Of a DNA stretch of 63,336 nt, positions 33,004 to 42,532 are shown piece after piece (the first letter of the stretch is position 1; each line of letters starts with the position of its first letter). Location of the stretch: NCBI RefSeq assembly GCF_000787375.1, contig NZ_JRJU01000024.1, positions 1 through 63,336 of the forward strand, read 5' to 3'. The position numbers and the translations under genes are program-made. Source of the DNA: Halalkalibacter okhensis (lineage in GTDB: Bacteria; Bacillota; Bacilli; Bacillales; Bacillaceae_D). Below the pieces are notes generated by a model. It had not been told where the DNA came from. It did no database searches and saw only the letters and a program-made list of their open reading frames with translations.

Positions 33004-33816
33004 TTAAATTCTTTCAAAGTAATGGGTCATTTCAACAATCATTGCCCCCATTCTTTCGAGTTCAGGAGCAACCACTCTAGTAACCCCCTCTTCATTCAAC
33101 GCCTCCGCTGTCACCTTTCCAACAGCAACGGCTAACACGTTCGTTCTAAATGCATCTAGCACTTGGTCTTTATATCCTTTTTCTTTTACATATTTAAAGA
33201 AGGAGCGTACTTGAATCGCTGCTGTGAAGCAAACGGCATCAACGTCAGAGCGAAATAATTCCTCACAAAGCAATTCAACCGTATCAAAATTTGGATCAAC
33301 ATGCTGATAAGGAAGTACCTTCATTACATCTGCTCCAGACTCCTCTAAATAATCAATTAGCGCAGGCGCATTTTCACCATGAAGTTGGACAAGGACACGT
33401 TTGTCCTTAAAGTCAATTCCCTCTAGAGATTGAATTAATCCTTTGATTGTCCCATCATCATCCTTCACATCAGGTGTCACTCCCATTTTCTTCAGGGCGG
33501 CAAATGTTTTATAACCCCTTGAAGCGATGCTGGATTTATTAACCACTCTCATAAAGGATTCCTTCAAATTTAATTCTTCAGCGAGCTCCAAAAGGGTGTT
33601 GGTCCCAATACCGGTCGTAAAAATGATCCAATCAAAATGTTCTTGAACAATTTGTTGTAAGTCTTCTTTCACTTGCTTGTCCGCTTTAAATACGGTCCCC
33701 TGAAGAGATCGTATTAACGGTTTTCCGTTTTGCTTTTCAATCAGTGTACTCATCTCATCTGTTTTTCTTGAAGCAGCTAGTACGATCTTTCTTCCATTTA
33801 ACCCAGTCTTCATCAT
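33004..33816 (-). CDS. Uroporphyrinogen-III synthase-like protein (HemD family)
   Basis: A 270-residue HemD-fold protein of two alternating alpha/beta domains; GRKIVLAASRKTDEM, FDWIIFTTGIGTNTL and DAVCFTAAIQVRSFFKYV are typical. It resembles stand-alone HemD paralogues next to nitrate genes and may act in siroheme or a regulatory role; the main hemD of the haem operon would be elsewhere. Start at 33816, or one codon later, follows GAGAAAGAAGTG. Monocistronic. Confidence 0.8.
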   Translation of the reverse strand: MMKTGLNGRKIVLAASRKTDEMSTLIEKQNGKPLIRSLQGTVFKADKQVKEDLQQIVQEHFDWIIFTTGIGTNTLLELAEELNLKESFMRVVNKSSIASRGYKTFAALKKMGVTPDVKDDDGTIKGLIQSLEGIDFKDKRVLVQLHGENAPALIDYLEESGADVMKVLPYQHVDPNFDTVELLCEELFRSDVDAVCFTAAIQVRSFFKYVKEKGYKDQVLDAFRTNVLAVAVGKVTAEALNEEGVTRVVAPELERMGAMIVEMTHYFERI

Positions 33817-33880
33817 TTCACTTCTTTCTCCCTGATAGGACTATTTCTCCTACAGTAATTATAAGCCTTTCACCGACCTA

Positions 33881-33917
33881 AAAAAAAGTTCAAACCTCAT
33901 TCGGCTTGAACTTTTTT
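33881..33917 (-). terminator. Terminator of the mannitol operon
   Basis: Arms AAAAAAGTTCAA and TTGAACTTTTTT with an 11-base loop; T-run on both strands. Confidence 0.85.
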
Positions 33918-33921
33918 GAAT

Positions 33922-35082
33922 TTATTGTTTATTTTTTAATTCATGATATTGTTGAACAATTAACGTAAATAAACGACTATCCTTCTCTAGCTTGGTTACC
34001 TCTGTTACAGTAGCCTCTATCCCTTTTTCTTGAATAAGATTTTGGATCTGCACGGCCTCATCATCTGTTTTCACATCATAATTCAATGCTGCTGCAATGG
34101 CTTTCGCTAAATAAATCGGCTCACTGCCCACCAATTCAACAAATTGCTTAGCTGGTCCTACTAAACGATCATTGGGTCCAAGCTTGCGTAAAGGGCCCCT
34201 TCCGACTCTAGTAACATCGTCAGCTAAATTCTCATTTAAAAAGCGAGTAATAATCTTTTTAATATAGCTATTGTGTTCTGAGATATCAAACGAATGCTTC
34301 TTTGAAAGCAATAGGCCTGTTTCTTGTAACGTCTTTTCAAGTAAATCTTTAATCTGCTCATTTGCTAATGCTTGATCAATCGTTTGAATTCCCGCTTGAT
34401 AGCCTAAATATGCCGCAACAGCATGACCTGTATTGACCGTGAAAAGCTTTCTTTCAATATATGGGTTCAATTCTTCTACATAAGTGATGCCCTCAATTTG
34501 TGGAATATCTCCAACCATCTTTGATTGTTCTACAACCCATTCAAAGTATGGCTCGACCATTACGAGCAGTTTATCTTCATTGACTTGGTTTGGAACGATT
34601 CGGTCAACCGCTGCATCAGGAAAGGCAAAATATTGATTAAACACTTCTTTTTCCTCATCAGACAAACTCTTATAAACACTTTCCTTTAATAACGTACTAC
34701 CACCAATTAAATTTTCACATGCGATGATATTTAATGGCGTTTTGTTATTAAGCTCTAATCGCAATCGCAAACCTTCTTGAATGCTTTTAGCAATGATAGG
34801 CAAGATATTTGGCCCTACTGCTGTCGTTACAATATCAGCCTCAGCAATCGCCTTTTTAACTAGATCCGCATCTTGCATGCTATTTATTGCTGAAACATTT
34901 TTAATCGTTACGGTTTCCTTTGATTGATCAGCAAGCACCACTTGGTACTCTTTGCGCTCATTAATTAAATCAACGATTTCTTCATTTACATCAACAAAGA
35001 TCGTTTCATACCCTGAATCATATAACAAAGACCCGATAAACCCACGACCAATGTTCCCCGCTCCAAAATGTACAGCAATCAT
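33922..35082 (-). CDS. mtlD: Mannitol-1-phosphate 5-dehydrogenase
   Basis: A 386-residue long-chain polyol dehydrogenase. The NAD fold starts at residue 2 (AVHFGAGNIGRGFIG), and the catalytic-domain motif NTGHAVAAYLGYQAG with the family lysine region RKLFTVNTGH is intact. It oxidises mannitol-1-phosphate to fructose-6-phosphate. It is the last gene of the operon, its ATG one base after the mtlF stop, with GAGGTG upstream. Confidence 0.96.
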   Translation of the reverse strand: MIAVHFGAGNIGRGFIGSLLYDSGYETIFVDVNEEIVDLINERKEYQVVLADQSKETVTIKNVSAINSMQDADLVKKAIAEADIVTTAVGPNILPIIAKSIQEGLRLRLELNNKTPLNIIACENLIGGSTLLKESVYKSLSDEEKEVFNQYFAFPDAAVDRIVPNQVNEDKLLVMVEPYFEWVVEQSKMVGDIPQIEGITYVEELNPYIERKLFTVNTGHAVAAYLGYQAGIQTIDQALANEQIKDLLEKTLQETGLLLSKKHSFDISEHNSYIKKIITRFLNENLADDVTRVGRGPLRKLGPNDRLVGPAKQFVELVGSEPIYLAKAIAAALNYDVKTDDEAVQIQNLIQEKGIEATVTEVTKLEKDSRLFTLIVQQYHELKNKQ

Positions 35083-35083
35083 A

Positions 35084-35521
35084 TTAGTTCACCTCTTCAA
35101 AAATTTCGAGGATTTCCTCCGTTGATGTTGCCGATACAATCTTTTCTACATTTTCTTCTTCTGAACAGACAATGGCAATTTGCGATAAGATGTCTAAATG
35201 CTCATCCCCTTTACCGGCAATTCCAATTAACAGCTTCACTTCATTTCCTTCACCAAACTGAACACCATTTGGTACTTGAATAATAGCAATTCCCGATTCT
35301 TTCACCGATGCTTTTCCTTCTTCTGTTCCATGTGGGATTGCAACGAAATTCCCCATATATGTGGATGTTAACTCTTCTCTCTCTAACATCCTGTCAATGT
35401 AAGAAGGTTCAACATAACCACGGTCTACTAATAATTGGCCCGTCATTTTGATGGCACCCTCTTTTGTATCAGCCTCTTTGTTTAATAAGATGTTCTCTTT
35501 AGCTAAAACTGGTAATGACAT
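35084..35521 (-). CDS. mtlF: Mannitol PTS enzyme IIA
   Basis: A 145-residue EIIA of the fructose-mannitol family. The phosphorylation site is H64 in AIPHGTEEGK. It takes phosphate from HPr and passes it to the IIB cysteine of MtlA. It lies between mtlR and mtlD. B. subtilis has the same gene order apart from mtlR, which is elsewhere there. Confidence 0.95.
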   Translation of the reverse strand: MSLPVLAKENILLNKEADTKEGAIKMTGQLLVDRGYVEPSYIDRMLEREELTSTYMGNFVAIPHGTEEGKASVKESGIAIIQVPNGVQFGEGNEVKLLIGIAGKGDEHLDILSQIAIVCSEEENVEKIVSATSTEEILEIFEEVN

Positions 35522-35536
35522 AATGAAACACTCCTT

Positions 35537-37651
35537 TTAATGATTCGTTTTTTCTATAAAAAACTTTTCTAATTTCGTTGCTAAATAGGACGAAATTTTA
35601 TTTTCATCTTTTGATTCAAACCGCAAGATACTTAATTCATTTTCAATAATGATGGCACTTATTTGACTTAATACTTCTAATGCCGATGTTGGTAGCTGCT
35701 TTGGTGAGAGCATCAACAATACGGTTTCAACGTCCATTTCAGATTGATCCATCGCACTAATTGGTTGTGAGGTGCTCATTGAATGGACAGTAAAAGATGG
35801 TTTCAAAACAGCGTCACTTCTAGCATGGTACAAGGCTAACCTTGTGTTTGGAATCCCTAGCCCGCCAATTTCTTCGCGCCGGACTAAGTCCTCTAATAAA
35901 GAACTCACATCTGAAACGACTCCTACTTCCATTAAGTCTGTACATGCCTTTTCTAGTAGCTCAGGTATAGCGATTTCATCTTTGTAAATGGAAACGGTTA
36001 ACCCTTGCAATAATGAAATGATCGAATCAGAGTATCCCTTTAGCATTTGCATTCGTTCTAACGTATGTTCCTTTTTCGTAAACGAATGATATTCTAACTC
36101 TTTACTTAATAAAGGGTTGCCTACTTTTTTTGTTTCATGAATAAAGGTTTTAATTTTCTCTACTTCATCCATTGTTAAGATCGGATTCACTAAAATATAA
36201 TCTCGATCTAACTCTGGAAGTCGAATGGTCGATAGAATAAGATCATAATCGGTATTATTCATTTGATTCAATTCAAACATCGAGACATTTTTACACTCTA
36301 TAATTTCAGGGATTTCTTTTCGAAGCCTTGTTGCTAACATTTTTGATGTCCCAATTCCGCTTGAACAAACAATTAACGCTCTTAGCGGCTTATCATCGTT
36401 CTTACCTAAAATGACTGAACCAAAATGAAGAACTAAGTAACCTATCTCTTCTTCTGGCACTTCTAATTCAGTTAAGACTACTTTCACTCCACCTTTTACA
36501 ATTTCAAATAACTCAGCATAGTCGCTTTTTATTTTTTCTAGAAGAGGATTTGTAATTCCCATATTTTGCTTAATGCGGTAAATGGCTGGGCTTAAATGCG
36601 CCACTAACCCTTGCAAGAGTTCGTAATTATTCGCTAACGGTATACCCGTTTTTTTCTCAACAAAGTGAATAAGGCTTTTAGCTTTTAGAGCAATTTGAAA
36701 GCCCGTATCTTCAATCACATATTCCTTATCGTGTCTTAACTTAGCGCCACGAAGATGCATCGTTATATAACCAACTTCTGCTTTAGGAATCGCAGTCTGG
36801 AATACACTTTCTAGCTTAGTGATAATCTTCTCTGCTATCTTGAATTCAGGTGTGATTTGCAATTGTTCTAGATAGCTTTGATCGATTGAAATGTTCTCAC
36901 CTTGTAAAATTCGTTCCATCGCTAACGCTAAGTGTACGACTAAACCCATATAGGCGCTGTCAGCTATTGAGTAAGGTAGCTCTTTATTAATTTCCTCAAT
37001 TGCCTTTTCAACAATAAGCAAGTTTCTTTTTTCAACTAGCCCTAATAACCTCTCAGAAATAAGCTCCGTTTGTTGGGTGGACTTCTTTTGAATGTTTTCT
37101 CTAATCAACGACAATAAATCAAATTCATCTACATTTTCTGAGATCATTTTGCTCATTGCTTTGCGTTTAGATGTTTCATCACCAGCTATTTCCACACCAT
37201 ATCCCCTTTTTCTAATAAGGGATAGATTCGCATACTTTTGCAGCTGCTCTTCTACTTTGTTGAGATCATTACTAACTGTAGCAATGGTGACATTTAATTC
37301 ACTGGCTAAAGAAAGCAATTTAACCGGCTCAATCGATTCTAGTAATGTACATAGAATAATCGTTTGCCTTTCTTCCGGCGTATATTCATTGTGCGTAATA
37401 TTAAAAAGAAACAACTTCACATTCTCAATCTGTTCGTCTTTGCCAACAATTTGAACACCGACTCCAGATTTTTTTAATAATCGTAAGTCATATTCTTTTA
37501 ATATGTCTTCAACGCCTTTTAAATCGCGGTGAACTGTGCGGACACTGACATCAATTTTCTCAGCAAGCCCTTTTACTGTTATTTCTTGATTCGATGAAAG
37601 CAAGTGTTCAAGAATCTGTCTTTCTCTGGCAGTGATGTAAATGATATTCAC
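35537..37651 (-). CDS. mtlR: Mannitol operon activator MtlR, PRD/PTS-controlled
   Basis: A 704-residue modular regulator: DeoR-type and Mga-type helix-turn-helix domains (about 1-165), two PRDs (about 195-300 and 310-415) with conserved histidines H240, H299, H352 and H409, a gatB-like IIB domain with C429 (IVCSSGIGTSKM), and a IIA-like domain with H609 (ALYHARSDAV). Phosphorylation by HPr activates and by the mannitol PTS represses it in B. subtilis. The GTG start overlaps its own GGGG ribosome site, so the true start may be slightly further in. Between mtlA and mtlF in the operon. Confidence 0.94.
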   Translation of the reverse strand: MNIIYITARERQILEHLLSSNQEITVKGLAEKIDVSVRTVHRDLKGVEDILKEYDLRLLKKSGVGVQIVGKDEQIENVKLFLFNITHNEYTPEERQTIILCTLLESIEPVKLLSLASELNVTIATVSNDLNKVEEQLQKYANLSLIRKRGYGVEIAGDETSKRKAMSKMISENVDEFDLLSLIRENIQKKSTQQTELISERLLGLVEKRNLLIVEKAIEEINKELPYSIADSAYMGLVVHLALAMERILQGENISIDQSYLEQLQITPEFKIAEKIITKLESVFQTAIPKAEVGYITMHLRGAKLRHDKEYVIEDTGFQIALKAKSLIHFVEKKTGIPLANNYELLQGLVAHLSPAIYRIKQNMGITNPLLEKIKSDYAELFEIVKGGVKVVLTELEVPEEEIGYLVLHFGSVILGKNDDKPLRALIVCSSGIGTSKMLATRLRKEIPEIIECKNVSMFELNQMNNTDYDLILSTIRLPELDRDYILVNPILTMDEVEKIKTFIHETKKVGNPLLSKELEYHSFTKKEHTLERMQMLKGYSDSIISLLQGLTVSIYKDEIAIPELLEKACTDLMEVGVVSDVSSLLEDLVRREEIGGLGIPNTRLALYHARSDAVLKPSFTVHSMSTSQPISAMDQSEMDVETVLLMLSPKQLPTSALEVLSQISAIIIENELSILRFESKDENKISSYLATKLEKFFIEKTNH

Positions 37652-37788
37652 CCCGCTTCAATTGATAGTTGATGACAAAATTAAATTAATATAACTATAT
37701 TTTTATCTTAACTGAGTTATTTTATTGATTCAATCAAACATAATGTCAATTTCGTCAGCACTATTGTTGCCATAATTTAAAAAGATTA

Positions 37789-37810
37789 AGGGTGGCATCA
37801 TTGCCACCCT
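37789..37810 (-). terminator. Hairpin between mtlA and mtlR, partial terminator
   Basis: Nine-base perfect arms AGGGTGGCA and TGCCACCCT, loop of four, with a weak downstream tract (CTTTTT five bases later). It would let some transcription continue into mtlR and lower its level relative to mtlA. MtlR-type half-sites TGTCAA (37744-37749) and TTGCCA (37767-37772) follow, so mtlR may also have a promoter of its own. Confidence 0.65.
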
Positions 37811-37820
37811 CACTAAATGG

Positions 37821-39263
37821 TTATTTTAATTTTTCAACTAGCTCATCATATTTTGGACTGTTTAAGAAGTTTTCTACTGAAATATGAACAGCTGTTGGTA
37901 ATTTCGCTTTTGCGCGATCCGTTAAATCTTTATGTGAAATAACAATATCTGCGTCACTAGGAATGTTGTTAATAGCCGTGTTTGTTACATCGATTGAAAG
38001 ACCAGCTTTTTTCACTTTATTTCTTAAGATCGACGCTCCCATTGCACTAGAGCCCATTCCAGCATCACAAGCAAATATGATCTTATTTACATTTTCTTTG
38101 ACCACTTCATTGTTAGCCGTTGCTTGAACTTCTTCTGCTTCTTCTTTATTTACCAATACAGAAGCTCTGCTTTCTTTTCCTTTTAATGCAGAAGTTTGTG
38201 CTGTTGCTTTTGCTAAGTCTTCTTCACCTGTTGCCTTAGAACTCTTAAGAATAACTGAAGCGATAATAAACGATACAGCAGTAGCTGCAAGAACACCAGC
38301 AATAACAGCGAAGTATCCACCTCTAGGTGTCATAGCTAATACCGCAATAATACTACCTGGTGATGGAGCAGCAACAAGTCCACCATTAAACAACAATAGT
38401 GTAAATACGCCTGTAGCACCACCTGCAATAGCTGCGATAATTAATGCAGGCTTCATTAAAATGTACGGGAAGTAAATTTCGTGAATCCCACCAAAGAAAT
38501 GAATGATCGTTGCACCAGGCGCTGATTGTTTTGCCATTCCTTTACCAAAAAACATAAATGCAAGTAAAATACCAAGACCTGGTCCAGGATTCGCTTCTAA
38601 CAGGAATAAGATCGACATTCCTTCACGTGCAGCTTGCTCAATTCCAATAGGTCCTAATATTCCATGGTTAATTGCGTTATTTAAGAATAAAACTTTTGCC
38701 GGTTCGATTAAAATACTCGCAAGTGGCAACAAGTTATTTGATACTAGGAAATTCACTCCAGATGCTAACGTTTGATTTAATGTATAAACGATTGGCCCAA
38801 CACCAATATAGGCGATTATTGTTAAAGCTCCACCAATAATACCCGCAGAGAAGTTATTAACTAACATTTCAAAGCCAGATTTCACTTTGTTCTCAAAATA
38901 CTTATCAACTTGCTTAATCAACCAACCACCAAGGGGTCCCATAACCATTGCCCCTAAGAACATTGGGATGTCTGCACCAACGATAACCCCCATTGTTGCA
39001 GTAGCACCAACTACCCCACCTCGTAGGTCATACACCATTCGACCACCGGTAAAACCAATTAATAGAGGGAGCAAGTAAGTGATCATCGGACCAACTAGCT
39101 CAGCTAAACTCTCATTTGGCAACCAGCCAGTCGGGATAAATAATGCGGTAATAAGTCCCCAAGCGATAAATGCTCCAATATTCGGCATGATCATGCCACT
39201 TAAAAAACTACCAAAGCGTTGAATTTTCACTTTGACATTTGAATTAGTTTTTTGCGAATCCAT
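37821..39263 (-). CDS. mtlA: Mannitol PTS enzyme IICB
   Basis: A 480-residue permease: IIC domain with about eight membrane segments (1-340; GITLIGG-like FTGGRMVYDLRGGV and the substrate-loop FFGGIHEIYFPYILMKP) and a cytoplasmic IIB domain with phosphocysteine C399 (FACDAGMGSSAMGAS). No IIA domain is attached; MtlF supplies it. It brings in mannitol as mannitol-1-phosphate. First gene of mtlA-mtlR-mtlF-mtlD. GAAAGGGG precedes the ATG. A cre-like site and MtlR-like half-sites lie upstream. Confidence 0.96.
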   Translation of the reverse strand: MDSQKTNSNVKVKIQRFGSFLSGMIMPNIGAFIAWGLITALFIPTGWLPNESLAELVGPMITYLLPLLIGFTGGRMVYDLRGGVVGATATMGVIVGADIPMFLGAMVMGPLGGWLIKQVDKYFENKVKSGFEMLVNNFSAGIIGGALTIIAYIGVGPIVYTLNQTLASGVNFLVSNNLLPLASILIEPAKVLFLNNAINHGILGPIGIEQAAREGMSILFLLEANPGPGLGILLAFMFFGKGMAKQSAPGATIIHFFGGIHEIYFPYILMKPALIIAAIAGGATGVFTLLLFNGGLVAAPSPGSIIAVLAMTPRGGYFAVIAGVLAATAVSFIIASVILKSSKATGEEDLAKATAQTSALKGKESRASVLVNKEEAEEVQATANNEVVKENVNKIIFACDAGMGSSAMGASILRNKVKKAGLSIDVTNTAINNIPSDADIVISHKDLTDRAKAKLPTAVHISVENFLNSPKYDELVEKLK

Positions 39264-39319
39264 TTTTCTATCCCCTTTCGGAAAGCTGTTTTTGCTTTGC
39301 TTTTTCCTGTACCTTTATA

Positions 39320-39333
39320 ATAAAGCGGTTACA
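39320..39333 (-). promoter_or_regulatory. cre-like site before mtlA
   Basis: On minus TGTAACCGCTTTAT matches 12 of 14 positions of the CcpA consensus TGWAANCGNTNWCA, about 60 bases before the mtlA start. Catabolite repression of mannitol genes is known in Bacillus. Confidence 0.5.
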
Positions 39334-39363
39334 GCAAAGAATCCATCTATAGTAATAGTCCTT

Positions 39364-39385
39364 TTGTCAATTGAATTGTTGCCAA
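39364..39385 (-). promoter_or_regulatory. Candidate MtlR-binding site before mtlA
   Basis: TTGTCAA-N8-TTGCCAA on plus (TTGGCAA and TTGACAA on minus). The same half-sites recur before mtlR, and resemble the TTGNCA type of element known for MtlR. The spacing differs from what I recall of the consensus, so this is tentative. Confidence 0.4.
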
Positions 39386-39468
39386 AATTAAAGTTACCTA
39401 TGCAATTGTCCTATTTTTGTCAAAGACTATTTAAGTAAAGGTTGTTGCTCTTAAGATGATTTTTACTC

Positions 39469-39506
39469 TGGAGCGGAAGTCACTCGACTCCTGCGGGATA
39501 TAGAGG
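39469..39506. repeat. Truncated copy of the ACTCCTGCGGGA repeat
   Basis: TGGAGCGGAAGTCACTCGAC, then TCCTGCGGGA, agree with 32869-32900; the copy is cut where the next element begins. Confidence 0.65.
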
Positions 39507-39657
39507 GAGGCCACTGAAAAAGTGCTCGTTTATTTCGGACTGGAAAAGTAGCTTCGACCTCGCTCCGCTGAAGTTTAATTTTCATCAAACATTTAACTGT
39601 CCTATCAAAAATCACCAAAAGAAACATCCTTGTCTAAAGTGTAACGAGCCTTTTTCC
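39507..39657. repeat. MITE-like palindromic element, decayed copy
   Basis: Starts GAGGCCACTGAAAAAG as the element at 4239. Subterminal AAAAAGTGCTCGTT pairs with AACGAGCCTTTTTC near 39643-39656; the outer right end is degraded. It abuts the broken ACTCCTGCGGGA repeat, which it probably entered. Confidence 0.5.
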
Positions 39658-39671
39658 AAAATAATATACAA

Positions 39672-39707
39672 AAAGAGGAGACGAACTCTGTTGTTCGTCT
39701 CCTCTTT
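39672..39707 (-). terminator. Terminator of nasF-nirB-nirD
   Basis: Fifteen-base perfect arms AAAGAGGAGACGAAC and GTTCGTCTCCTCTTT with a six-base loop, T-run on minus. Confidence 0.9.
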
Positions 39708-39727
39708 GCTATGCGCTTAAGATCTCC

Positions 39728-40054
39728 CTATACCATCACTACATAAATAGCTTCATCTATTACTTCAACATCATATGTCTTCACACAGCCTATATCAGGC
39801 GCCTGAACGATTCCGTCTTTCATACTGATCTTCCAATCATGAAGAGGACAAAAGACATGCTCTCCACTAACAATCCCTTCAGATAGTGGGCCGCCTTTGT
39901 GTGGACAGCTATTTTGCATCGCACGAATCGTTCCATCTTTTTGTTTAAACAACGCCAGTTCTTCGCCAGTTACATTTACTCTTTGACCGATTCCTACAGA
40001 TAAATCTGAAACATTTGCTACAAAAACTTTGTTTGCACTGTCAACTTTACTCAT
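39728..40054 (-). CDS. nirD: Assimilatory nitrite reductase small subunit (Rieske)
   Basis: A 108-residue Rieske protein. The cluster ligands are in CPHKGGPLSEG and CPLHDWKI (C-x-H and C-x2-H). It pairs with NirB in NADH-dependent reduction of nitrite to ammonium and is named NasE in B. subtilis. Start follows GGAGGGGG. Last gene of the nasF-nirB-nirD unit. Confidence 0.95.
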   Translation of the reverse strand: MSKVDSANKVFVANVSDLSVGIGQRVNVTGEELALFKQKDGTIRAMQNSCPHKGGPLSEGIVSGEHVFCPLHDWKISMKDGIVQAPDIGCVKTYDVEVIDEAIYVVMV

Positions 40055-40071
40055 ATGAACTCCCCCTCCGA

Positions 40072-42495
40072 TTAAGAAAGCACTTCAACTTGCTTCTTTT
40101 TAAATTCTTGTTGCAACTCTTCTTTCTCGACAATTTCCTTCCATGGGTCTTTACCAGTGGAAAGAGCTACATCCATTCTTTCAATAAGAGCTTGACGTCC
40201 TTCTTCGTCTTCAAGAACGACTTTCTTCATATGATCTAAGCCCACGCGCTCCACAAAGTGGGATGTTCTCTCTAAATACCTTGCATTCTCTCTGTAATAT
40301 TGCATAAACGCACTAATCGTATCAATAATCTCTTCTTTTGTTTTCACTTTACAGAATAAGTCTCCACCACGCAGGTCGACCCCGCCGTTTCCGCCGACAT
40401 ACAGCTCCCAGCCGCCATCTACTCCAACGACACCAAAGTCTTTAATGCCAGACTCAGCACAGTTACGTGGACAAGCTGATACGGCCATTTTGACTTTATG
40501 TGGTGTGTTGATGTACTCAAACTTTTTCTCTAATTCAACCCCTAAGCCAATGGAGTCTTGTGTACCAAAGCGACAGAACTGCTCTCCGACACATGTTTTG
40601 ACCGTACGAAGTGCTTTGGCATAAGCTGAACCGGATCTCATGCCAAGATCGCTCCATACTTTCGGTAAGTCCTCTTTCTCGACACCAAATAAGTCAATTC
40701 GTTGTCCTCCGGTTACTTTCAAAAGAGGGACATTGTATTTATCTGCCACATCAGCAATTTTACGAAGCTGATCGGCATTGGTTACCCCGCCATACATTCT
40801 TGGTACAACGGTGAATGTACCATTATGGTTAATGTTGGCATGGACACGCTCGTTAATGAAGCGCGATGTTGGATCGTCTGCGTTCTTAATTGGGTCAACC
40901 ATTTTCAAGTAGTAATTAATTGCCGGACGACATTTCGAACAGCCTTCATCTGATTCCCAACCTAAAACATTCATCACTTCACGCGGGTGTGAAAGACCAA
41001 GCTCTCGGATTTCAGCGACCACTTGCTCATGCGTATATTCCGTACAACCACACATTGGTTCTGGAGCGTTACCTACGTCCTCACCTGTTGTTAATGTTAA
41101 CAAGTCGGCGATAAGCGGCTTACATCCACCACACGAGCGGCCGGCTGTCGTACATTGCTTCACTTGCTCAACCGTTGTTAAGCCTTGGTCAGTAATAGCT
41201 GAACAAATCTCGCCTTTTGAAATCCCATTACAGTCACACACATTATCCCCATCTGCCATTGCGACAACTGGACTGACTGGCGCTTCGCCGCTTTCAGACG
41301 GAAGGAGAGCCACCTTACTCATTCCTGAAATGTCATCCTCATTACGCATCATAGAAAGGAGCCTGGTCGAGTCCGATGTATCCCCGAATAACACCGCACC
41401 AATAACTTTGTTATCTCTTACAACCACTTTCTTATAAATCCCTTCGAACTCATCATGAACACGAATTGCTTTAGTGTCTTCTGCATCCTGGAACTGTCCT
41501 GCTGAGAATACATTCACGCCAGACACTTTTAATTGCGTATATACAAGTGAGCCTTCGTAGCCATGCTCAAGCAACTGATTTTCTGAACAAATATGAGCCG
41601 CCAGTACTTTTCCTTGCTCATAAAGTGGGGCAACGAGTCCGTATGCAATCCCTCTATGCTGCGCACATTCGCCAACCGCGTATACATTTGGCACACTTGT
41701 TTGCATGAAATCATCCACCACAATCGCTCTCTCTGTTGTTAAACCTGCTTCTTGAGCTAATCCAACGTTCGGCTTAATTCCTACAGCCATGACAACTAAG
41801 TCGGTTTTAAATCTCGTGCCATCTGTAAAAGAAATGCTTTCTACACGCTTTTTCCCTTCAATTTCTTTTGTGTTCTTTTGTAAATGAAATGTCATACCTT
41901 GCGCTTCAAGCTCTTCTTTTAACATTTTCCCTGCTTGATCATCCAATTGGCGCTCCATTAAATAATCAGCAATATGAATGACATCTACTTCCATATCTAA
42001 GTTTAAGAGACCACGAGCGGCCTCGAGCCCGAGTAATCCACCACCTATAACCGTCGCTCGTTTGTATTTTTTTGACGTATCAATCATCGTTTCACAGTCT
42101 TTAATGTTACGGAAGGCGATGACCCCTTCTTTATCAGCACCAGGCAATGGAAGCATAAACGGGTTGGACCCTGTTGCAAAAATCAATTTATCATAAGGGC
42201 GCTCTACCCCATTTTCACTTACAACGACTTGCTTATTTGTATCTACGTTGATTACCGGGTCACCTGTAAGAAGTTCAATTTGGTTCTCTTCATACCAGCT
42301 ATATTCGTTCAAGACAATATCATCGACTGTCGTATCGCCTTGAAGAACGGAAGACAGCAAGATTCGGTTATAGTTTGGATGCGGTTCTTCCCCAAAAACA
42401 GTAATGTCAAAACGGTCGCTGTCATTTTTTAAGATTTCCTCAATCGTTCGAATTCCGGCCATTCCGTTTCCAATTAGCACTAGCTTCTCTCTCAC
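40072..42495 (-). CDS. nirB: Assimilatory nitrite reductase large subunit
   Basis: An 807-residue protein: N-terminal FAD/NADH domain (KLVLIGNGMAGIRTIEEI; second dinucleotide fold at VIGGGLLGLEAARGLL), two BFD-type [2Fe-2S] domains (VCDCNGISKG...CGGCKP and MCGCTEYTHE...CSKCRP), and the siroheme/[4Fe-4S] reductase domain with ligands CVGEQFC and CPRNC. All cofactor cysteines are present. NasD in B. subtilis. GTG start after AGGAGAGG. It lies 17 bases before nirD and 37 bases after the siroheme gene. Confidence 0.96.
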   Translation of the reverse strand: MREKLVLIGNGMAGIRTIEEILKNDSDRFDITVFGEEPHPNYNRILLSSVLQGDTTVDDIVLNEYSWYEENQIELLTGDPVINVDTNKQVVVSENGVERPYDKLIFATGSNPFMLPLPGADKEGVIAFRNIKDCETMIDTSKKYKRATVIGGGLLGLEAARGLLNLDMEVDVIHIADYLMERQLDDQAGKMLKEELEAQGMTFHLQKNTKEIEGKKRVESISFTDGTRFKTDLVVMAVGIKPNVGLAQEAGLTTERAIVVDDFMQTSVPNVYAVGECAQHRGIAYGLVAPLYEQGKVLAAHICSENQLLEHGYEGSLVYTQLKVSGVNVFSAGQFQDAEDTKAIRVHDEFEGIYKKVVVRDNKVIGAVLFGDTSDSTRLLSMMRNEDDISGMSKVALLPSESGEAPVSPVVAMADGDNVCDCNGISKGEICSAITDQGLTTVEQVKQCTTAGRSCGGCKPLIADLLTLTTGEDVGNAPEPMCGCTEYTHEQVVAEIRELGLSHPREVMNVLGWESDEGCSKCRPAINYYLKMVDPIKNADDPTSRFINERVHANINHNGTFTVVPRMYGGVTNADQLRKIADVADKYNVPLLKVTGGQRIDLFGVEKEDLPKVWSDLGMRSGSAYAKALRTVKTCVGEQFCRFGTQDSIGLGVELEKKFEYINTPHKVKMAVSACPRNCAESGIKDFGVVGVDGGWELYVGGNGGVDLRGGDLFCKVKTKEEIIDTISAFMQYYRENARYLERTSHFVERVGLDHMKKVVLEDEEGRQALIERMDVALSTGKDPWKEIVEKEELQQEFKKKQVEVLS

Positions 42496-42532
42496 AATTA
42501 ACCTCTCCTTTTCCTAGTTCCATTTATTTCTA

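Noticed and set aside
42229-42432. Small plus-strand frames inside nirB, nasB, mtlA and tkt
   Set aside because: They are shadows of long conserved genes on the other strand, without ribosome sites or family resemblance.
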